A stretch of 64,000 nucleotides of DNA from Sulfitobacter sp. CW3 (GTDB taxonomy: Bacteria; Pseudomonadota; Alphaproteobacteria; Rhodobacterales; Rhodobacteraceae). The notes under the pieces were generated by a model. That model did no database searches and was not told where the DNA came from. It saw only the letters and a list, made by a program, of their open reading frames with translations. The first letter of the stretch is position 1. Each line of letters starts with the position of its first letter. This document shows, in pieces, positions 34,330-43,678 of this stretch. Where the stretch lies: contig NZ_JAHXRL010000006.1 of the NCBI RefSeq assembly GCF_019392245.1, positions 124,001-188,000 of the forward strand, written 5' to 3'. The translations under genes were made by a program, and so were the position numbers.

Positions 34330-35295
34330 TTAGCTGCTCGTCGGCGTGCGGTAATTGATCCGCCGCACCGAACCGGATTTCGACCGCATGATCAGCGTTT
34401 CAGTTGTCAGCCAGCCGGGTTCACGCTGGACGCCCGGCAACAATGTGCCGCCGGTCACGCCGGTTGCGGCAAAGATAACGTCTTGGGTCACCATTTCATC
34501 GCGCCCGTAAATACGGTCAAGATCGGTAATTCCGGCCTTGGCTGCGCGGCCACGTTCATCATCATTGCGGAACAACAGACGGCCATACATCTGCCCGCCC
34601 ATACATTTCAAAGCGGCCGCGGCCAGCACGCCTTCGGGGGCACCGCCCGATCCCATATACATGTCGATGCCGGTGCCGGGTTCCGAACAATGCATCACGC
34701 CGGCCACATCGCCATCAGAGATCAACCGGATCGCCGCGCCGGTTTCGCGGACCTGAGCGATCATTTCCTCGTGGCGGGGGCGTTCAAGGATACACACGGT
34801 GATGTCTTGCGGGGTGCAGCCCTTGGCGGCGGCAAGCGCTTGCACACGTTCGGCGGGCGTCATGTCCAGCGTGACCACATCGGCTGCGTATCCCGGCCCG
34901 ATGGCCAGCTTGTCCATATAGACGTCAGGCGCATGCAGCATGGATCCGCGCGGCCCCATGGCGATAACCGTCAGGGCGTTTGGCATATCCTTGGCCGTCA
35001 GGGTGGTCCCTTCCAGCGGGTCCAGCGCGATATCCACACCGGGGCCGTTGCCGGTGCCGACTTCCTCGCCGATGTACAGCATCGGTGCTTCGTCCCGTTC
35101 GCCTTCACCGATGACCACAACGCCCGCAATATCCAGCAGGTTCAACTGTTCGCGCATCGCGTTAACAGCCGCTTGATCCGCTGCTTTTTCGTCGCCGCGC
35201 CCGATCAGCTTGGCCGATGCCAATGCAGCGGCTTCGGATACGCGGGCAAGGCCCAGTGACAACATGCGGTCTTTGAATTCAGCGGAAGAGGTCAT
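34330..35295 (-). CDS. glpX: Class II fructose-1,6-bisphosphatase GlpX
   Basis: Hydrolyses fructose-1,6-bisphosphate (some homologues also sedoheptulose-1,7-bisphosphate) in gluconeogenesis. Motifs GEGERDEAPMLYIGEEVG, DIALDPLEGTTLTAKD and MGSGGAPEGVLAAAALKCMGGQ carry the metal and phosphate ligands. Length 321. The next gene upstream, hom, ends 41 bases away on the same strand; the hom-glpX-recJ order is common in Rhodobacterales. Confidence 0.97.
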   Translation of the reverse strand: MTSSAEFKDRMLSLGLARVSEAAALASAKLIGRGDEKAADQAAVNAMREQLNLLDIAGVVVIGEGERDEAPMLYIGEEVGTGNGPGVDIALDPLEGTTLTAKDMPNALTVIAMGPRGSMLHAPDVYMDKLAIGPGYAADVVTLDMTPAERVQALAAAKGCTPQDITVCILERPRHEEMIAQVRETGAAIRLISDGDVAGVMHCSEPGTGIDMYMGSGGAPEGVLAAAALKCMGGQMYGRLLFRNDDERGRAAKAGITDLDRIYGRDEMVTQDVIFAATGVTGGTLLPGVQREPGWLTTETLIMRSKSGSVRRINYRTPTSS

Positions 35296-35336
35296 ATTTA
35301 GCGGTCCTTATAGAAATCAGTCTGGTTGAAACGGGC

Positions 35337-36638
35337 TCAAAGGTCTTCGATCCGCAAAGCAACGGGATCAGTGGCCAAAACGCCCGTGCCCGCCATCGCG
35401 GCCAAGGCTTCATCCAATGCCTTGCGGGTTGTTTTATGTGTCACGATCAACACCGGGGCGTGGTCGGTTTGGTGTTCAGTTTGGCGCATCCGGTTAATGC
35501 TAATGCCAGCCTCGCCCAGCACGGTGGCCACCTTGGCCAATGCACCGGGTTTATCCAGCAGACCCATGCGCAGATAGAACGCCGCCGGGGCCTGTGACAT
35601 GGCGGATTTTGCATCGGTCAGGGTGCTGGCCTTTTGACCAAACACCGGCCCCTGCCAGCCACGGGCAAGATCGCAGATGTCAGACAGAACAGCACTGGCC
35701 GTGGGGCCTTCGCCTGCACCGGGGCCGCGCAGCACGATCTGGCCCACGGCATCGCCCTCAAGCACGATCATATTCGTGCCGCCAGACAATTGCCCCAAAG
35801 GCGACGTATCGGGCACAAGGCAGGGCTGCATGCGTTGCTCAAGACCGCGACCGGTCATCTGGGCCACGCCCAGCAGTTTGATCTTGTACCCCATGCCAGC
35901 AGCGGCGCGGATGTCTTCGATGCTGACCCGCTCGATCCCCTCAAGGTCGATACCGTCGAAATCAACGCGTGATCCGAACGCAATCGACGATAGAATCGCC
36001 AACTTATGCGCGGCATCAATCCCGCCCACATCCAGCGCCGGATCAGCCTCAAGATAGCCAAGCCCGTCGGCCTCGGCGAACACGTCGGCATAGGGCAGGC
36101 CCGCGTCTTCCATGCGGGTCAGGATATAGTTGCACGATCCGTTCATCACGCCCATCACACGGGTGATCTGGTTGCCTGCCAAGGCTTCGTTCAAAACCTT
36201 GATCACAGGAATGCCGCCCGCGACCGCCGCCTCATAGCGGATATGACGGCCAGCGGCCTCGGCCTGTTCGGCCAGTGCTTGGCCGTGGATGGCCAGCATC
36301 GCCTTGTTCGCGGTTACGACATCTTTGCCAGCGGCCAGTGCCGCCTCGGTTGCGTCTTTGGCCGGACCTTCGTCGCCGCCGATCAGTTCGACAAACACAT
36401 CGACATCATCGCGCTTGGCAAGGGCGACGGGATCGTCCTCCCATGCGTAGCCCGACAGGTTGACGCCGCGGTCTTTATCTTTGCTGCGTGCAGACACCGC
36501 CGAAATGGTGATCGCGCGGCCGGTGCGGGCCTCAAGCAGATCGGCCTGTTTGCGCAAAATGCGGACAACGCCCACACCCACCGTACCCAATCCCGCAATC
36601 CCAAGACGAAGTGGCCCAGACTGAAGCGGATGTGACAT
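35337..36638 (-). CDS. hom: Homoserine dehydrogenase
   Basis: NAD(P)H-dependent reduction of aspartate semialdehyde to homoserine. The Rossmann start LGIAGLGTVGVGVVRIL is followed by the catalytic segment VTANKAMLAIHG, AAVAGGIPVIKVL and GVMNGSCNYILTRM. A C-terminal ACT domain (YLRMGLLDKPGALAKVATVLGEAGISINRMRQ) allows feedback control, probably by threonine. The ATG at 36638 has AAAGGA at correct spacing; earlier ATGs at 36644 and 36707 do not. About 433 residues, normal for the family. Confidence 0.96.
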   Translation of the reverse strand: MSHPLQSGPLRLGIAGLGTVGVGVVRILRKQADLLEARTGRAITISAVSARSKDKDRGVNLSGYAWEDDPVALAKRDDVDVFVELIGGDEGPAKDATEAALAAGKDVVTANKAMLAIHGQALAEQAEAAGRHIRYEAAVAGGIPVIKVLNEALAGNQITRVMGVMNGSCNYILTRMEDAGLPYADVFAEADGLGYLEADPALDVGGIDAAHKLAILSSIAFGSRVDFDGIDLEGIERVSIEDIRAAAGMGYKIKLLGVAQMTGRGLEQRMQPCLVPDTSPLGQLSGGTNMIVLEGDAVGQIVLRGPGAGEGPTASAVLSDICDLARGWQGPVFGQKASTLTDAKSAMSQAPAAFYLRMGLLDKPGALAKVATVLGEAGISINRMRQTEHQTDHAPVLIVTHKTTRKALDEALAAMAGTGVLATDPVALRIEDL

Positions 36639-36694
36639 GTGCATTTCCTTTAAAACGGTGCGCGGAGGCGACGAGATTATTCTATGGCCGCGAT

Positions 36695-36713
36695 GTAGCG
36701 GGTTCAAACCCTA
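36695..36713. other. Imperfect hairpin upstream of hom
   Basis: gtagcgggttcaaaccctac pairs as gtag/ctac and gggtt/aaccc with one bulge. It looks like an isolated tRNA T-arm, but no acceptor, D- or anticodon arms surround it. It lies in the 102 bases between the small lipoprotein gene and hom, and may be a weak terminator or leader structure. Confidence 0.35.
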
Positions 36714-36740
36714 CGTGCAACGCAGCCAATCGAAAATCGT

Positions 36741-37037
36741 TTATTGCAAGCCTTCGCCCAACCGCTGCTTTTCGCTGCCCGTCAGGACCGATCCGCGCAG
36801 CCGGGCCGCACGGGCCTGCAAACCCGCGACCCGGGCGTTCATGCTGTTCTCGGTCTGGTCAGCGTTAATCTGCCCTGCAGTGGCCTGCGCCAAAAGCGGA
36901 TCAACGGGGACAAGGGCGGGATATTCGGCCGCCAGCATTTCAGGCGTTGTGCGGCTATCTAGCGCCGGAAACTGCGTACAAGCGGCAGGCAGCAGCAGGG
37001 CAAGGGCGCAAAGGCCTGAAAGGGCGTGATGTGTCAT
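36741..37037 (-). CDS. Small predicted lipoprotein
   Basis: Protein of about 98 residues with signal peptide and lipobox (LSGLCALALLLPAAC), giving a mature lipoprotein of about 75 residues. The mature part is helical, with DPLLAQATAGQINADQTENSMNARVAGLQARAARLRGSVL. Such small proteins are widespread in Rhodobacterales, without known function. The start at 37037 (MTHHALSG) is preferred over 37049. It is divergent from the TetR regulator, whose palindromic operator lies 50 bases upstream, so it may be under that repressor's control. Confidence 0.75.
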   Translation of the reverse strand: MTHHALSGLCALALLLPAACTQFPALDSRTTPEMLAAEYPALVPVDPLLAQATAGQINADQTENSMNARVAGLQARAARLRGSVLTGSEKQRLGEGLQ

Positions 37038-37086
37038 GGGGCAATTCATGCACTAGCCACGGATTTCGTGCAAGCGGGGTTTGCCT

Positions 37087-37102
37087 TTGAACGAGCGTTC
37101 AA
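37087..37102. promoter_or_regulatory. TetR-type operator palindrome
   Basis: ttgaacgagcgttcaa is a perfect 7+2+7 palindrome, ending 13 bases before the TetR start codon. It lies in the divergent region with the small lipoprotein gene. Position and symmetry fit autorepression. Confidence 0.65.
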
Positions 37103-37115
37103 TTAGCGTTTGTAT

Positions 37116-37703
37116 ATGGCACGCACCACTGGTTCACATTCTGACATTACCGGCCCCAAGGTCCGCGAGGCAGCATTGCGCTTGTTTGCGCAAAACGGAT
37201 TTGCCGCCGTGTCCATGCGTGCCATCGCAAGCGAGGTCGGCGTGCAGGCGGGGGCGCTGTATAATTATACGCCCGATAAACAAACGCTGCTTTTCAATCT
37301 GCTTTGCACCCATATGGAGCAACTTTTGGCGGCGTTTAGCGACGACACGAGCCTTGCGCCGGTGGATAGGCTACGCCGCTTCGTGGATTTCCACATCAGG
37401 TTTCACGCCGACCGCCCCGACGAGGTTTTTATATCGTACATGGAGCTGCGCAATCTGACGCCCGACAATTTCGGCGCGGTGGAAGCCCTGCGCCGCCAGT
37501 ACGAAGACCGTCTGGAAACCATTTTGCAAAGCGGTGCTGATGCGGGTGATTTTGACATTGCGGATACAAAGATCGCGACCCTTGCCGTGATCGCGATGCT
37601 CACCGGTGTGAACACGTGGTTTCGGGTCGGGGGGCGGCTTTCACTTGATCAGGTGATTGCGCAATACTGGGATATGGTGCGCAAATCGGTGGTGTCGGGG
37701 TAG
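37116..37703 (+). CDS. TetR/AcrR family transcriptional regulator
   Basis: Regulator of 195 residues. The N-terminal helix-turn-helix (about residues 14-58) reads VREAALRLFAQNGFAAVSMRAIASEVGVQAGALYNYTPDKQTLL, and the C-terminal ligand domain is helical. The ATG at 37116 is used; the TTG two codons before it (37110) is less likely. It is probably self-repressed through the palindrome just upstream and may also control the divergent small lipoprotein. Ligand unknown. Confidence 0.9.
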   Translation: MARTTGSHSDITGPKVREAALRLFAQNGFAAVSMRAIASEVGVQAGALYNYTPDKQTLLFNLLCTHMEQLLAAFSDDTSLAPVDRLRRFVDFHIRFHADRPDEVFISYMELRNLTPDNFGAVEALRRQYEDRLETILQSGADAGDFDIADTKIATLAVIAMLTGVNTWFRVGGRLSLDQVIAQYWDMVRKSVVSG

Positions 37704-38246
37704 GATCGCCTGTGGCAGTATAATGTCTTCTGGTCGGTCTTTTGTCCCTGAACCAGAAGGCCCGTTGATCCTGTCGAAGTCGGAGTATATGAATTTTAGA
37801 ATATTATTATATTTCAGTGTCTTGCGGATTGTTTCCTGTCGCGGGATCAGAGGGCGCAACCGGCCATAAAACACTGGCAGATGGGTTCCCCAAGAACTGA
37901 CGGACGAGGAACCTCAATAACGCGGCTAAGAAGTCGCTGCGCGTTCATCTTCGTAAATGCTAAGGTGCTGGGATAGGTACGCCGCACAAGGCCCTGGTCT
38001 TGCTGAGTTTTCGCTCGTTTCAGCCCGGCTGGAGCGGAGCTGTCGCAGTCAAAAGTGTTAACAAACGCAACGCCGCGCAAGATGCCCTTAACGATATCTT
38101 AGGCAAATATTCACCTTGATTACGACTGAGAGGCAGCGTGAGGTTTTGCGGATATCTTCTTGGGAAGAGGAGGAATTCCGGGCGATCAGCATATGAAAAC
38201 CGCCCGGAAACACGCAATATATGGTTAATCAGGCTGAGCCACGATT
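37704..38246. other. Intergenic region without a convincing gene
   Basis: About 540 bases between the TetR gene and the nitroreductase stop. Short frames here lack ribosome sites and family resemblance. An eight-base inverted repeat (cttctggt 37727-37734 / accagaag 37752-37759) with a 17-base loop may end the TetR transcript. Composition is somewhat A/T-richer than the surroundings. Confidence 0.5.
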
Positions 38247-38927
38247 TCAGCCGTCAAAGCCCACGAACCGCGCCACAGCGTCCACGGGGCGGCGCACCGA
38301 TTTGACGTCATTCGCGGAAAAGCTGTCGTCGGGCCAGCCAAGCGCCACGCAGGTCATGATCACCTGATCGTCAGGGATTTGGGCATGTTCGCGCACGACG
38401 GGCGATTGCATGATCCCTTGGCCGTTGATGACCGACCCCAGGCCTTTGCTCCAGGCGGCAAGGACCAGACCATAGGTGACGGCCCCCAGATCAAAATGCG
38501 CGATGGTGCCGTTGTCATCCAGCGATTTGTCGAAACAAACAACGATGGACACGGGCGCGTCAAACTGGCGGAACCCGCGCATCACCCAATCCTGACGGCG
38601 CTCTTTGTCTTCGCGTTCAATCCCCATGGCGGCGAACAATTGCTTGGCGATGTCGACCTGCCGTTCGCGGTGCACGCCCGCATAGGCCCCGTGATCGTTG
38701 ATCTCGCGGACCGGCGGCACACCTTGCAACATGCGGGTCGAATTCCCCTCGCGGACGTTCTCAAGCGGTTGGCCGGTAAGAACGTGAAAATGCCACGGCT
38801 GGGTGTTCATCGACGAAGGCGCGCGGTTGGCCAGTTCAATGATCTCTTCCAGCAGGTCGCGCGATACGGGGTCTTTGGTAAAACCCCTGATGCTGCGACG
38901 CCCCAACATTGCCTGTTCCAGTTCCAT
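38247..38927 (-). CDS. Nitroreductase family protein
   Basis: FMN-dependent oxidoreductase of 226 residues. LGRRSIRGFTKDPVSRDLLEEIIELANRAPSSMNTQPWHFHVL carries the FMN-binding Arg/Ser/Asn positions, and GSVINGQGIM and MTCVALGWPDDSF are conserved further along. A GGGAGGG site precedes the ATG. It has its own promoter region downstream of sdaA. The natural substrate is unknown; such enzymes reduce quinones, nitroaromatics or related compounds. Confidence 0.9.
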   Translation of the reverse strand: MELEQAMLGRRSIRGFTKDPVSRDLLEEIIELANRAPSSMNTQPWHFHVLTGQPLENVREGNSTRMLQGVPPVREINDHGAYAGVHRERQVDIAKQLFAAMGIEREDKERRQDWVMRGFRQFDAPVSIVVCFDKSLDDNGTIAHFDLGAVTYGLVLAAWSKGLGSVINGQGIMQSPVVREHAQIPDDQVIMTCVALGWPDDSFSANDVKSVRRPVDAVARFVGFDG

Positions 38928-39019
38928 GATGTCCCTCCCGACGTTTCCTGACAGACGTCAGCGTCTTTCAAAGGCGGGGCGGGGTCAAGCGCCGCTTTGC
39001 GCGGTGCCGCTGCGTCAGA

Positions 39020-40393
39020 TCAGCAGTTGGGAACGTTGACGGCCAAGCCACCCAGCGAGGTTTCCTTGTATTTCTCGGACATGTCCGCGCCGGTTTGGCG
39101 CATGGTTTCAATGCAGGCATCCAGCGGCACCAGATGCGTGCCATCGCCGCGCAGGGCCAGCGACGCTGCCGACACCGCCTTGATCGCGCCAAGTCCGTTG
39201 CGTTCGATGCAGGGCACCTGCACCAAGCCACGCACAGGATCGCAGGTCATGCCAAGGTGATGTTCCAGCGCAATTTCGGCAGCATTTTCGATCTGCTCAG
39301 GCGAGCCGCCCATAACGGCGCATAGTCCGGCGGCAGACATCGCTGCGGCGGACCCGACCTCGGCCTGACAGCCTGCTTCGGCACCCGAGATCGAGGCGTT
39401 GAATTTCACCAGCCCGCCAATGGCAGCGGCGGTCAAAAGGAAGTCTTCGATATGCGCCTCGGACGCGCCGGGCACGTGATCAAGATAATAGCGCAGGGTC
39501 GCGGGCATCACGCCGGCGGCACCGTTGGTGGGGGCCGTGACGACCTGACCGCCAGCGGCGTTTTCCTCGTTGACGGCCATGGCGTAGACGCTCATCCAGT
39601 CGTTGATCGTGTGCGGCGCTTGCTGGTTCAGGCCACGTTCTGCGAGCAGCGCATCATGTATGCCTTTGGCGCGACGTTTCACATTCAACCCGCCGGGCAG
39701 GATGCCGTCGGTTTCCAGCCCGCGATCGATACAATCGTTCATCACCTGCCACAAACGTTTGGACCCGTCGCGCAGATGTGCCGCGCCGCCGCGCGATTCT
39801 TCGTTGGCGCGTTTCATGCCTGCGATGGTTTTGCCCGAGGCGCGCGACATCTCAAGCATCTCGGCGGCTGATTTGAAGGGGTAGGGGACGGGCGCGCCCT
39901 CATCGCTGTCTTTGCCTGCTGCCAATTCGGCCTCGGTCATCACAAAGCCGCCGCCGATGGAATAATATGTTTCGCGCAAGGTCACGTCGCCTTGGGCATC
40001 GGTGGCCATTAGCATCATGCCATTGGCGTGGCCGGGCAGCTTCACATCATAGTCAAAGATCATATCCGTCTTAGGGTTGAAGCTGAGCGCGCCGAAATCC
40101 GGCAGGGTGATCTGGTTGCTGGCGTCAATCTCGGCCAGCACGCTTTCGGCTTTGGCGTGGTCATAGTCTTGGGGGGTAAAACCCGCGAGGCCAAGGATCG
40201 TCGCGCGGTCGGTGGCGTGGCCTACACCGGTGAACGCCAGACTGCCGTGAAGCGACGCGCGCAAGCCCGCGAATTTGAACGGCGACGCGCGCATCAGGTC
40301 CAGAAACCGTGCCGCAGCAACCATCGGCCCCATGGTGTGGGACGACGAAGGGCCGATGCCGACCTTGAACATATCGAAGACAGAGAGAAACAT
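39020..40393 (-). CDS. sdaA: L-serine ammonia-lyase (iron-sulfur, single chain)
   Basis: Deaminates L-serine to pyruvate using a [4Fe-4S] cluster. The N-terminal beta domain starts MFLSVFDMFKVGIGPSSSHTMGPM. The C-terminal alpha domain contains APTNGAAGVMPATL, SGAEAGCQAEVGSAAAMSAAGL and MTCDPVRGLVQVPCIERN, with the cluster cysteines. The ATG at 40393 matches the family start; the frame continues to 40510 only because it runs through the upstream gene. Stop and start overlap with the GST gene as TGATG, so the two are coupled. About 457 residues. Confidence 0.96.
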   Translation of the reverse strand: MFLSVFDMFKVGIGPSSSHTMGPMVAAARFLDLMRASPFKFAGLRASLHGSLAFTGVGHATDRATILGLAGFTPQDYDHAKAESVLAEIDASNQITLPDFGALSFNPKTDMIFDYDVKLPGHANGMMLMATDAQGDVTLRETYYSIGGGFVMTEAELAAGKDSDEGAPVPYPFKSAAEMLEMSRASGKTIAGMKRANEESRGGAAHLRDGSKRLWQVMNDCIDRGLETDGILPGGLNVKRRAKGIHDALLAERGLNQQAPHTINDWMSVYAMAVNEENAAGGQVVTAPTNGAAGVMPATLRYYLDHVPGASEAHIEDFLLTAAAIGGLVKFNASISGAEAGCQAEVGSAAAMSAAGLCAVMGGSPEQIENAAEIALEHHLGMTCDPVRGLVQVPCIERNGLGAIKAVSAASLALRGDGTHLVPLDACIETMRQTGADMSEKYKETSLGGLAVNVPNC

Positions 40394-41079
40394 CAGGTGG
40401 CACTTCCTTGGGGAGGGGTGGCATAGCGCGGGGATGAAAATGGCGTGGGCCCAAGCCCTTCGGCGGTTTGCGCCGCGGCGGTGCAGGGTAGGGTCTCGAG
40501 CGTTAGGCACATCTGTTTGAGATAGGGGTAGTCGTCAAGGTTAAACCAGTTCCGGTCTTTTTGCACAGGGTACAGCACAGACCAGCGCAGCAAAGCGGCA
40601 AGGTAAAACTGGATCGCCAATGGAATTGGCCGCAGGGCCGCCCGCGCATCGAGCGTCGCCAGATGACGTTTTAGCGCGTCCTGCATGGTCAGACGCAGCG
40701 CGGCTTGATGGGCGGGATCGGGGCCTGCGTATTTCTCAGGATAGAATGTCATACGCAGCGCAGAATGAACGGTGTTCGAGGTGAAAAACAACCACTTGAG
40801 GAAATCCGCACGCTGCGGGCTGTCAGCTTGCGGGGCAAGCGTTCCGTACCGATCTGACAGCCAAAGCAGGATCGCGCCTGTTTCAAAGATCGGGCCATCG
40901 GGGGTTTCCAGCACGGGAATAAGCCCATGCGGATTGAGCTTTAGATAGGGCGGCGATTTATGTGCAGCCGCTTTGCGGTCAACCAAGACTGTGCGATAGG
41001 GCTGGCCCAACGCTTCGAGCGCCAAGCGGATGATAAGCGACGCGTTATCGGGGGCATAGTGAAGTGTGTAGCTGTTCAT
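40393..41079 (-). CDS. Glutathione S-transferase family protein
   Basis: Protein of 228 residues. The N-terminal thioredoxin-like domain (YTLHYAPDNASLIIRLALEALGQPYRTVLVD) contains the cis-Pro GLIPVLETPDG and the glutathione-contacting IFETGAILLWL. The C-terminal half is helical. It is upstream of and translationally coupled to sdaA. Substrate unknown; a housekeeping or detoxification role is typical. Confidence 0.88.
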   Translation of the reverse strand: MNSYTLHYAPDNASLIIRLALEALGQPYRTVLVDRKAAAHKSPPYLKLNPHGLIPVLETPDGPIFETGAILLWLSDRYGTLAPQADSPQRADFLKWLFFTSNTVHSALRMTFYPEKYAGPDPAHQAALRLTMQDALKRHLATLDARAALRPIPLAIQFYLAALLRWSVLYPVQKDRNWFNLDDYPYLKQMCLTLETLPCTAAAQTAEGLGPTPFSSPRYATPPQGSAT

Positions 41080-41326
41080 ATTGCCGTGTTATCCGATTGC
41101 AGCGGGTCTGGGCGATTGAAAACGACATGTTCGCGCACATAGCGAAACGACAGGCGGAAAAGCGGCCGGTTCGGGCAAAATTCGCGCCTGTATGCCGCGT
41201 AACCGCGTGTCCCGAAAACATGATTTACGGCACCGCGCGAACTTGCAGCGCAGCGGGTGGTTTTGAGGGGTCGCACCCACCGTCCGCAGCGTCTATAAGG
41301 GCATCGATCAATCAGGAGTCGCTATT

Positions 41327-42115
41327 ATGGCCGGAGAACTGTCACCAATTGACAAGGCAAAATTTGTAGCCGCGAAACGTGCCGCGCAGTTTGTTGAAGA
41401 CGGCATGCGCGTTGGGCTGGGTACCGGATCAACCGCTGCGTGGTTGGTGCGTTGTTTGGGCGAAATGGTCCGCGACGATGGGTTGCGCATCAAGGGTGTG
41501 CCAACCTCGACCCGTACCGCGCAGCTGGCCCGCGAGGTCGGTATCGAAGTTATCAGCCTGGACGAGGCGAAGTGGCTGGATCTGACCATTGATGGTGCCG
41601 ACGAATTCGACGGTGAACTGAACCTGATCAAGGGTGGCGGCGGTGCGCTGTTGCAAGAAAAGATCGTGGCGACCGCATCTGACCAGATGGTCGTGATTGC
41701 TGACATCGGTAAAGAGGTCGAAACGCTGGGCGCGTTCCCGCTGCCGATCGAAGTAATCCCCTTTGGCTGGCAAACCACCCAAGCCTTGGTCGAGGAAACG
41801 CTGATCTCGATGGATGTGCTGGGGCGGACATCGACCTTGCGGATGAATGGCGAAGTGCCGTTTATCACGGACGAGGGCAATTATATCATGGATTTGCACC
41901 TGAACCGGATCGGGAATCCGCGCCAATTGTCGCTGGTGATCAACCAGATGCCCGGTGTTGTTGAAAACGGATTGTTTATTGATATCTGTGACGCAGTGGT
42001 CATCGGCTTTGGGGATGGGCGTGTCGAAGTGCGCGATATCAACGAAGGTACGATCGACCGTGATCGCGTTGATTTTGTCGAGTCAGACAATGTGTTTTCC
42101 GACCTGTCCGACTGA
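41327..42115 (+). CDS. rpiA: Ribose-5-phosphate isomerase A
   Basis: Interconverts ribose-5-phosphate and ribulose-5-phosphate. The family motifs GLGTGSTAAWLVRCL, TIDGADEFDGELNLIKGGGGALLQEKIVA and FPLPIEVIPFG are all present. CAGGAG precedes the ATG. Length 262 is slightly long, owing to a short C-terminal extension. It lies 21 bases before the glutathione reductase gene, so the two are probably co-transcribed. Confidence 0.97.
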   Translation: MAGELSPIDKAKFVAAKRAAQFVEDGMRVGLGTGSTAAWLVRCLGEMVRDDGLRIKGVPTSTRTAQLAREVGIEVISLDEAKWLDLTIDGADEFDGELNLIKGGGGALLQEKIVATASDQMVVIADIGKEVETLGAFPLPIEVIPFGWQTTQALVEETLISMDVLGRTSTLRMNGEVPFITDEGNYIMDLHLNRIGNPRQLSLVINQMPGVVENGLFIDICDAVVIGFGDGRVEVRDINEGTIDRDRVDFVESDNVFSDLSD

Positions 42116-42136
42116 AACTAGAAAGGCCCCAATCCA

Positions 42137-43609
42137 ATGAGTGAATTTGACTTTGATCTGTTTGTAATCGGTGGCGGTTCGGGCGGTGTGCGCGCTGCAC
42201 GGGTGGCTGCCAGCGAACATGGCGTCAAGGTCGGGTTGGCCGAAGAAGACCGCTATGGCGGGACCTGCGTAATCCGGGGCTGTGTGCCGAAAAAGCTAAT
42301 GGTGTTCGCATCGGGCTATTCCGGCATGGCAGACGAGGCGCAAGCCTATGGTTGGGATATCAAACCGGGCACGTTTGATTGGCATTCTTTCCGCAAGCGC
42401 CTGCATGGTGAGCTGGACCGCCTTGAGGCCGTGTACCGCAAACTGCTGGCAGGATCCGGGGTTGAGACATTTGACGCCCGCGCCACAATCAAAGACGCGC
42501 ACACGGTTGAACTGTCTACCGGCGAGGTGAAAACCGCCAAGCATATTCTGGTCGCAACCGGCGGCCGCCCTGTGCGCCCTGATCTGCCAAACGCGGATCT
42601 GGGAATTGTGTCGGATGACCTTTTCCACCTCGAAAAGCTGCCTAAATCGATCCTGATCATTGGTGGCGGCTATATCGCCTGCGAATTTGCCTGCATCTTG
42701 CAGGGGCTCGGTGTCGAGGTGACCCAATATTATCGCGGCGCGCAAATCCTGCGCGGCTTTGACGACGAGGCCCGCGGGCTGGTCGCGGAATCGATGCGCG
42801 AAAATGGTATCGAAATCCACACGGGCACCAACATCGTTGAAATGGCGCTGGAGGCGGACCGCGGCAACGCTGACGCGCTCAGCAATTCTGACGCCGCGAT
42901 GGGTGCCACCGTTAACCAAGCAGGCGAGCTGAACCGTCACAACGAGGCTGCGCGTCAGGGATCGCAGGGGCCGATCTGGGTGAAGTCCACCAATGGCGGC
43001 GAAAAGGTCTTTGATATGGTGCTGTTCGCGACGGGCCGCACGCCGATGACCCAAGACATGGGTCTGGAAGACGTCGGCGTTAGCTTGGGCCGTGGGCAGG
43101 AAATCGAGGTAAATGAATATAGCCAGACCGGCGTGCCGTCGATCTATGCCATTGGCGATGTGACCAACCGCGTAAACCTGACGCCGGTTGCGATCCGTGA
43201 AGGCATGGCTTTCGTGCAAACAGTCTTTGCCGCAAACCCGACACCAGTGGACCATGACCTGATCCCGTCGGCGGTCTTTACCCAGCCCGAAATGGGCACG
43301 GTGGGCCTAAGCGAAGAACAAGCGCGCGACGCGGGACCCGTCGAAATCTACGCGACATCGTTTCGGCCCATGCAAACAGCCTTTGCGGAACAGAACCAAC
43401 GTGTGATGATGAAGCTGATCGTGTGTCGCGATACCCGCGTTGTTCTAGGGTGCCACATCGTCGCACCGAATGCGGGTGAATTGATCCAACTTGTGGGCAT
43501 CGCGGTCAAAGCGCGGCTGACAAAAGAACAGTTTGATGCGACCTGCGCGGTGCATCCGACCATGTCGGAAGAACTGGTTACGATGCGCGCACCAACGCGC
43601 ACAGCTTGA
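42137..43609 (+). CDS. gor: Glutathione-disulfide reductase
   Basis: NADPH-dependent flavoenzyme that regenerates glutathione. FAD motif VIGGGSGGVRAARVA; redox pair Cys44/Cys49 in GGTCVIRGCVPKK; NAD(P) motif IIGGGYIACEFACIL; interface catalytic His-Glu in CAVHPTMSEE. At 490 residues it is longer than usual. An insertion of about 38 residues (around 240-278, polar, rich in Asn, Ala and Asp) sits in the NADPH domain, where E. coli Gor has a short turn. It follows rpiA closely. Confidence 0.95.
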   Translation: MSEFDFDLFVIGGGSGGVRAARVAASEHGVKVGLAEEDRYGGTCVIRGCVPKKLMVFASGYSGMADEAQAYGWDIKPGTFDWHSFRKRLHGELDRLEAVYRKLLAGSGVETFDARATIKDAHTVELSTGEVKTAKHILVATGGRPVRPDLPNADLGIVSDDLFHLEKLPKSILIIGGGYIACEFACILQGLGVEVTQYYRGAQILRGFDDEARGLVAESMRENGIEIHTGTNIVEMALEADRGNADALSNSDAAMGATVNQAGELNRHNEAARQGSQGPIWVKSTNGGEKVFDMVLFATGRTPMTQDMGLEDVGVSLGRGQEIEVNEYSQTGVPSIYAIGDVTNRVNLTPVAIREGMAFVQTVFAANPTPVDHDLIPSAVFTQPEMGTVGLSEEQARDAGPVEIYATSFRPMQTAFAEQNQRVMMKLIVCRDTRVVLGCHIVAPNAGELIQLVGIAVKARLTKEQFDATCAVHPTMSEELVTMRAPTRTA

Positions 43610-43678
43610 AATCCGGGCAGTTATGCCCAAGTTTGAACGAGACGAGACCGCAAAGGCGGTCGTAACAGGGAAGAGTTA

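Noticed and set aside
36660..36720. T-arm-like sequence gcgggttcaaaccctac suggesting a tRNA
   Set aside because: No matching acceptor stem, D-arm or anticodon arm can be folded around it in either direction, so it is listed only as a hairpin.
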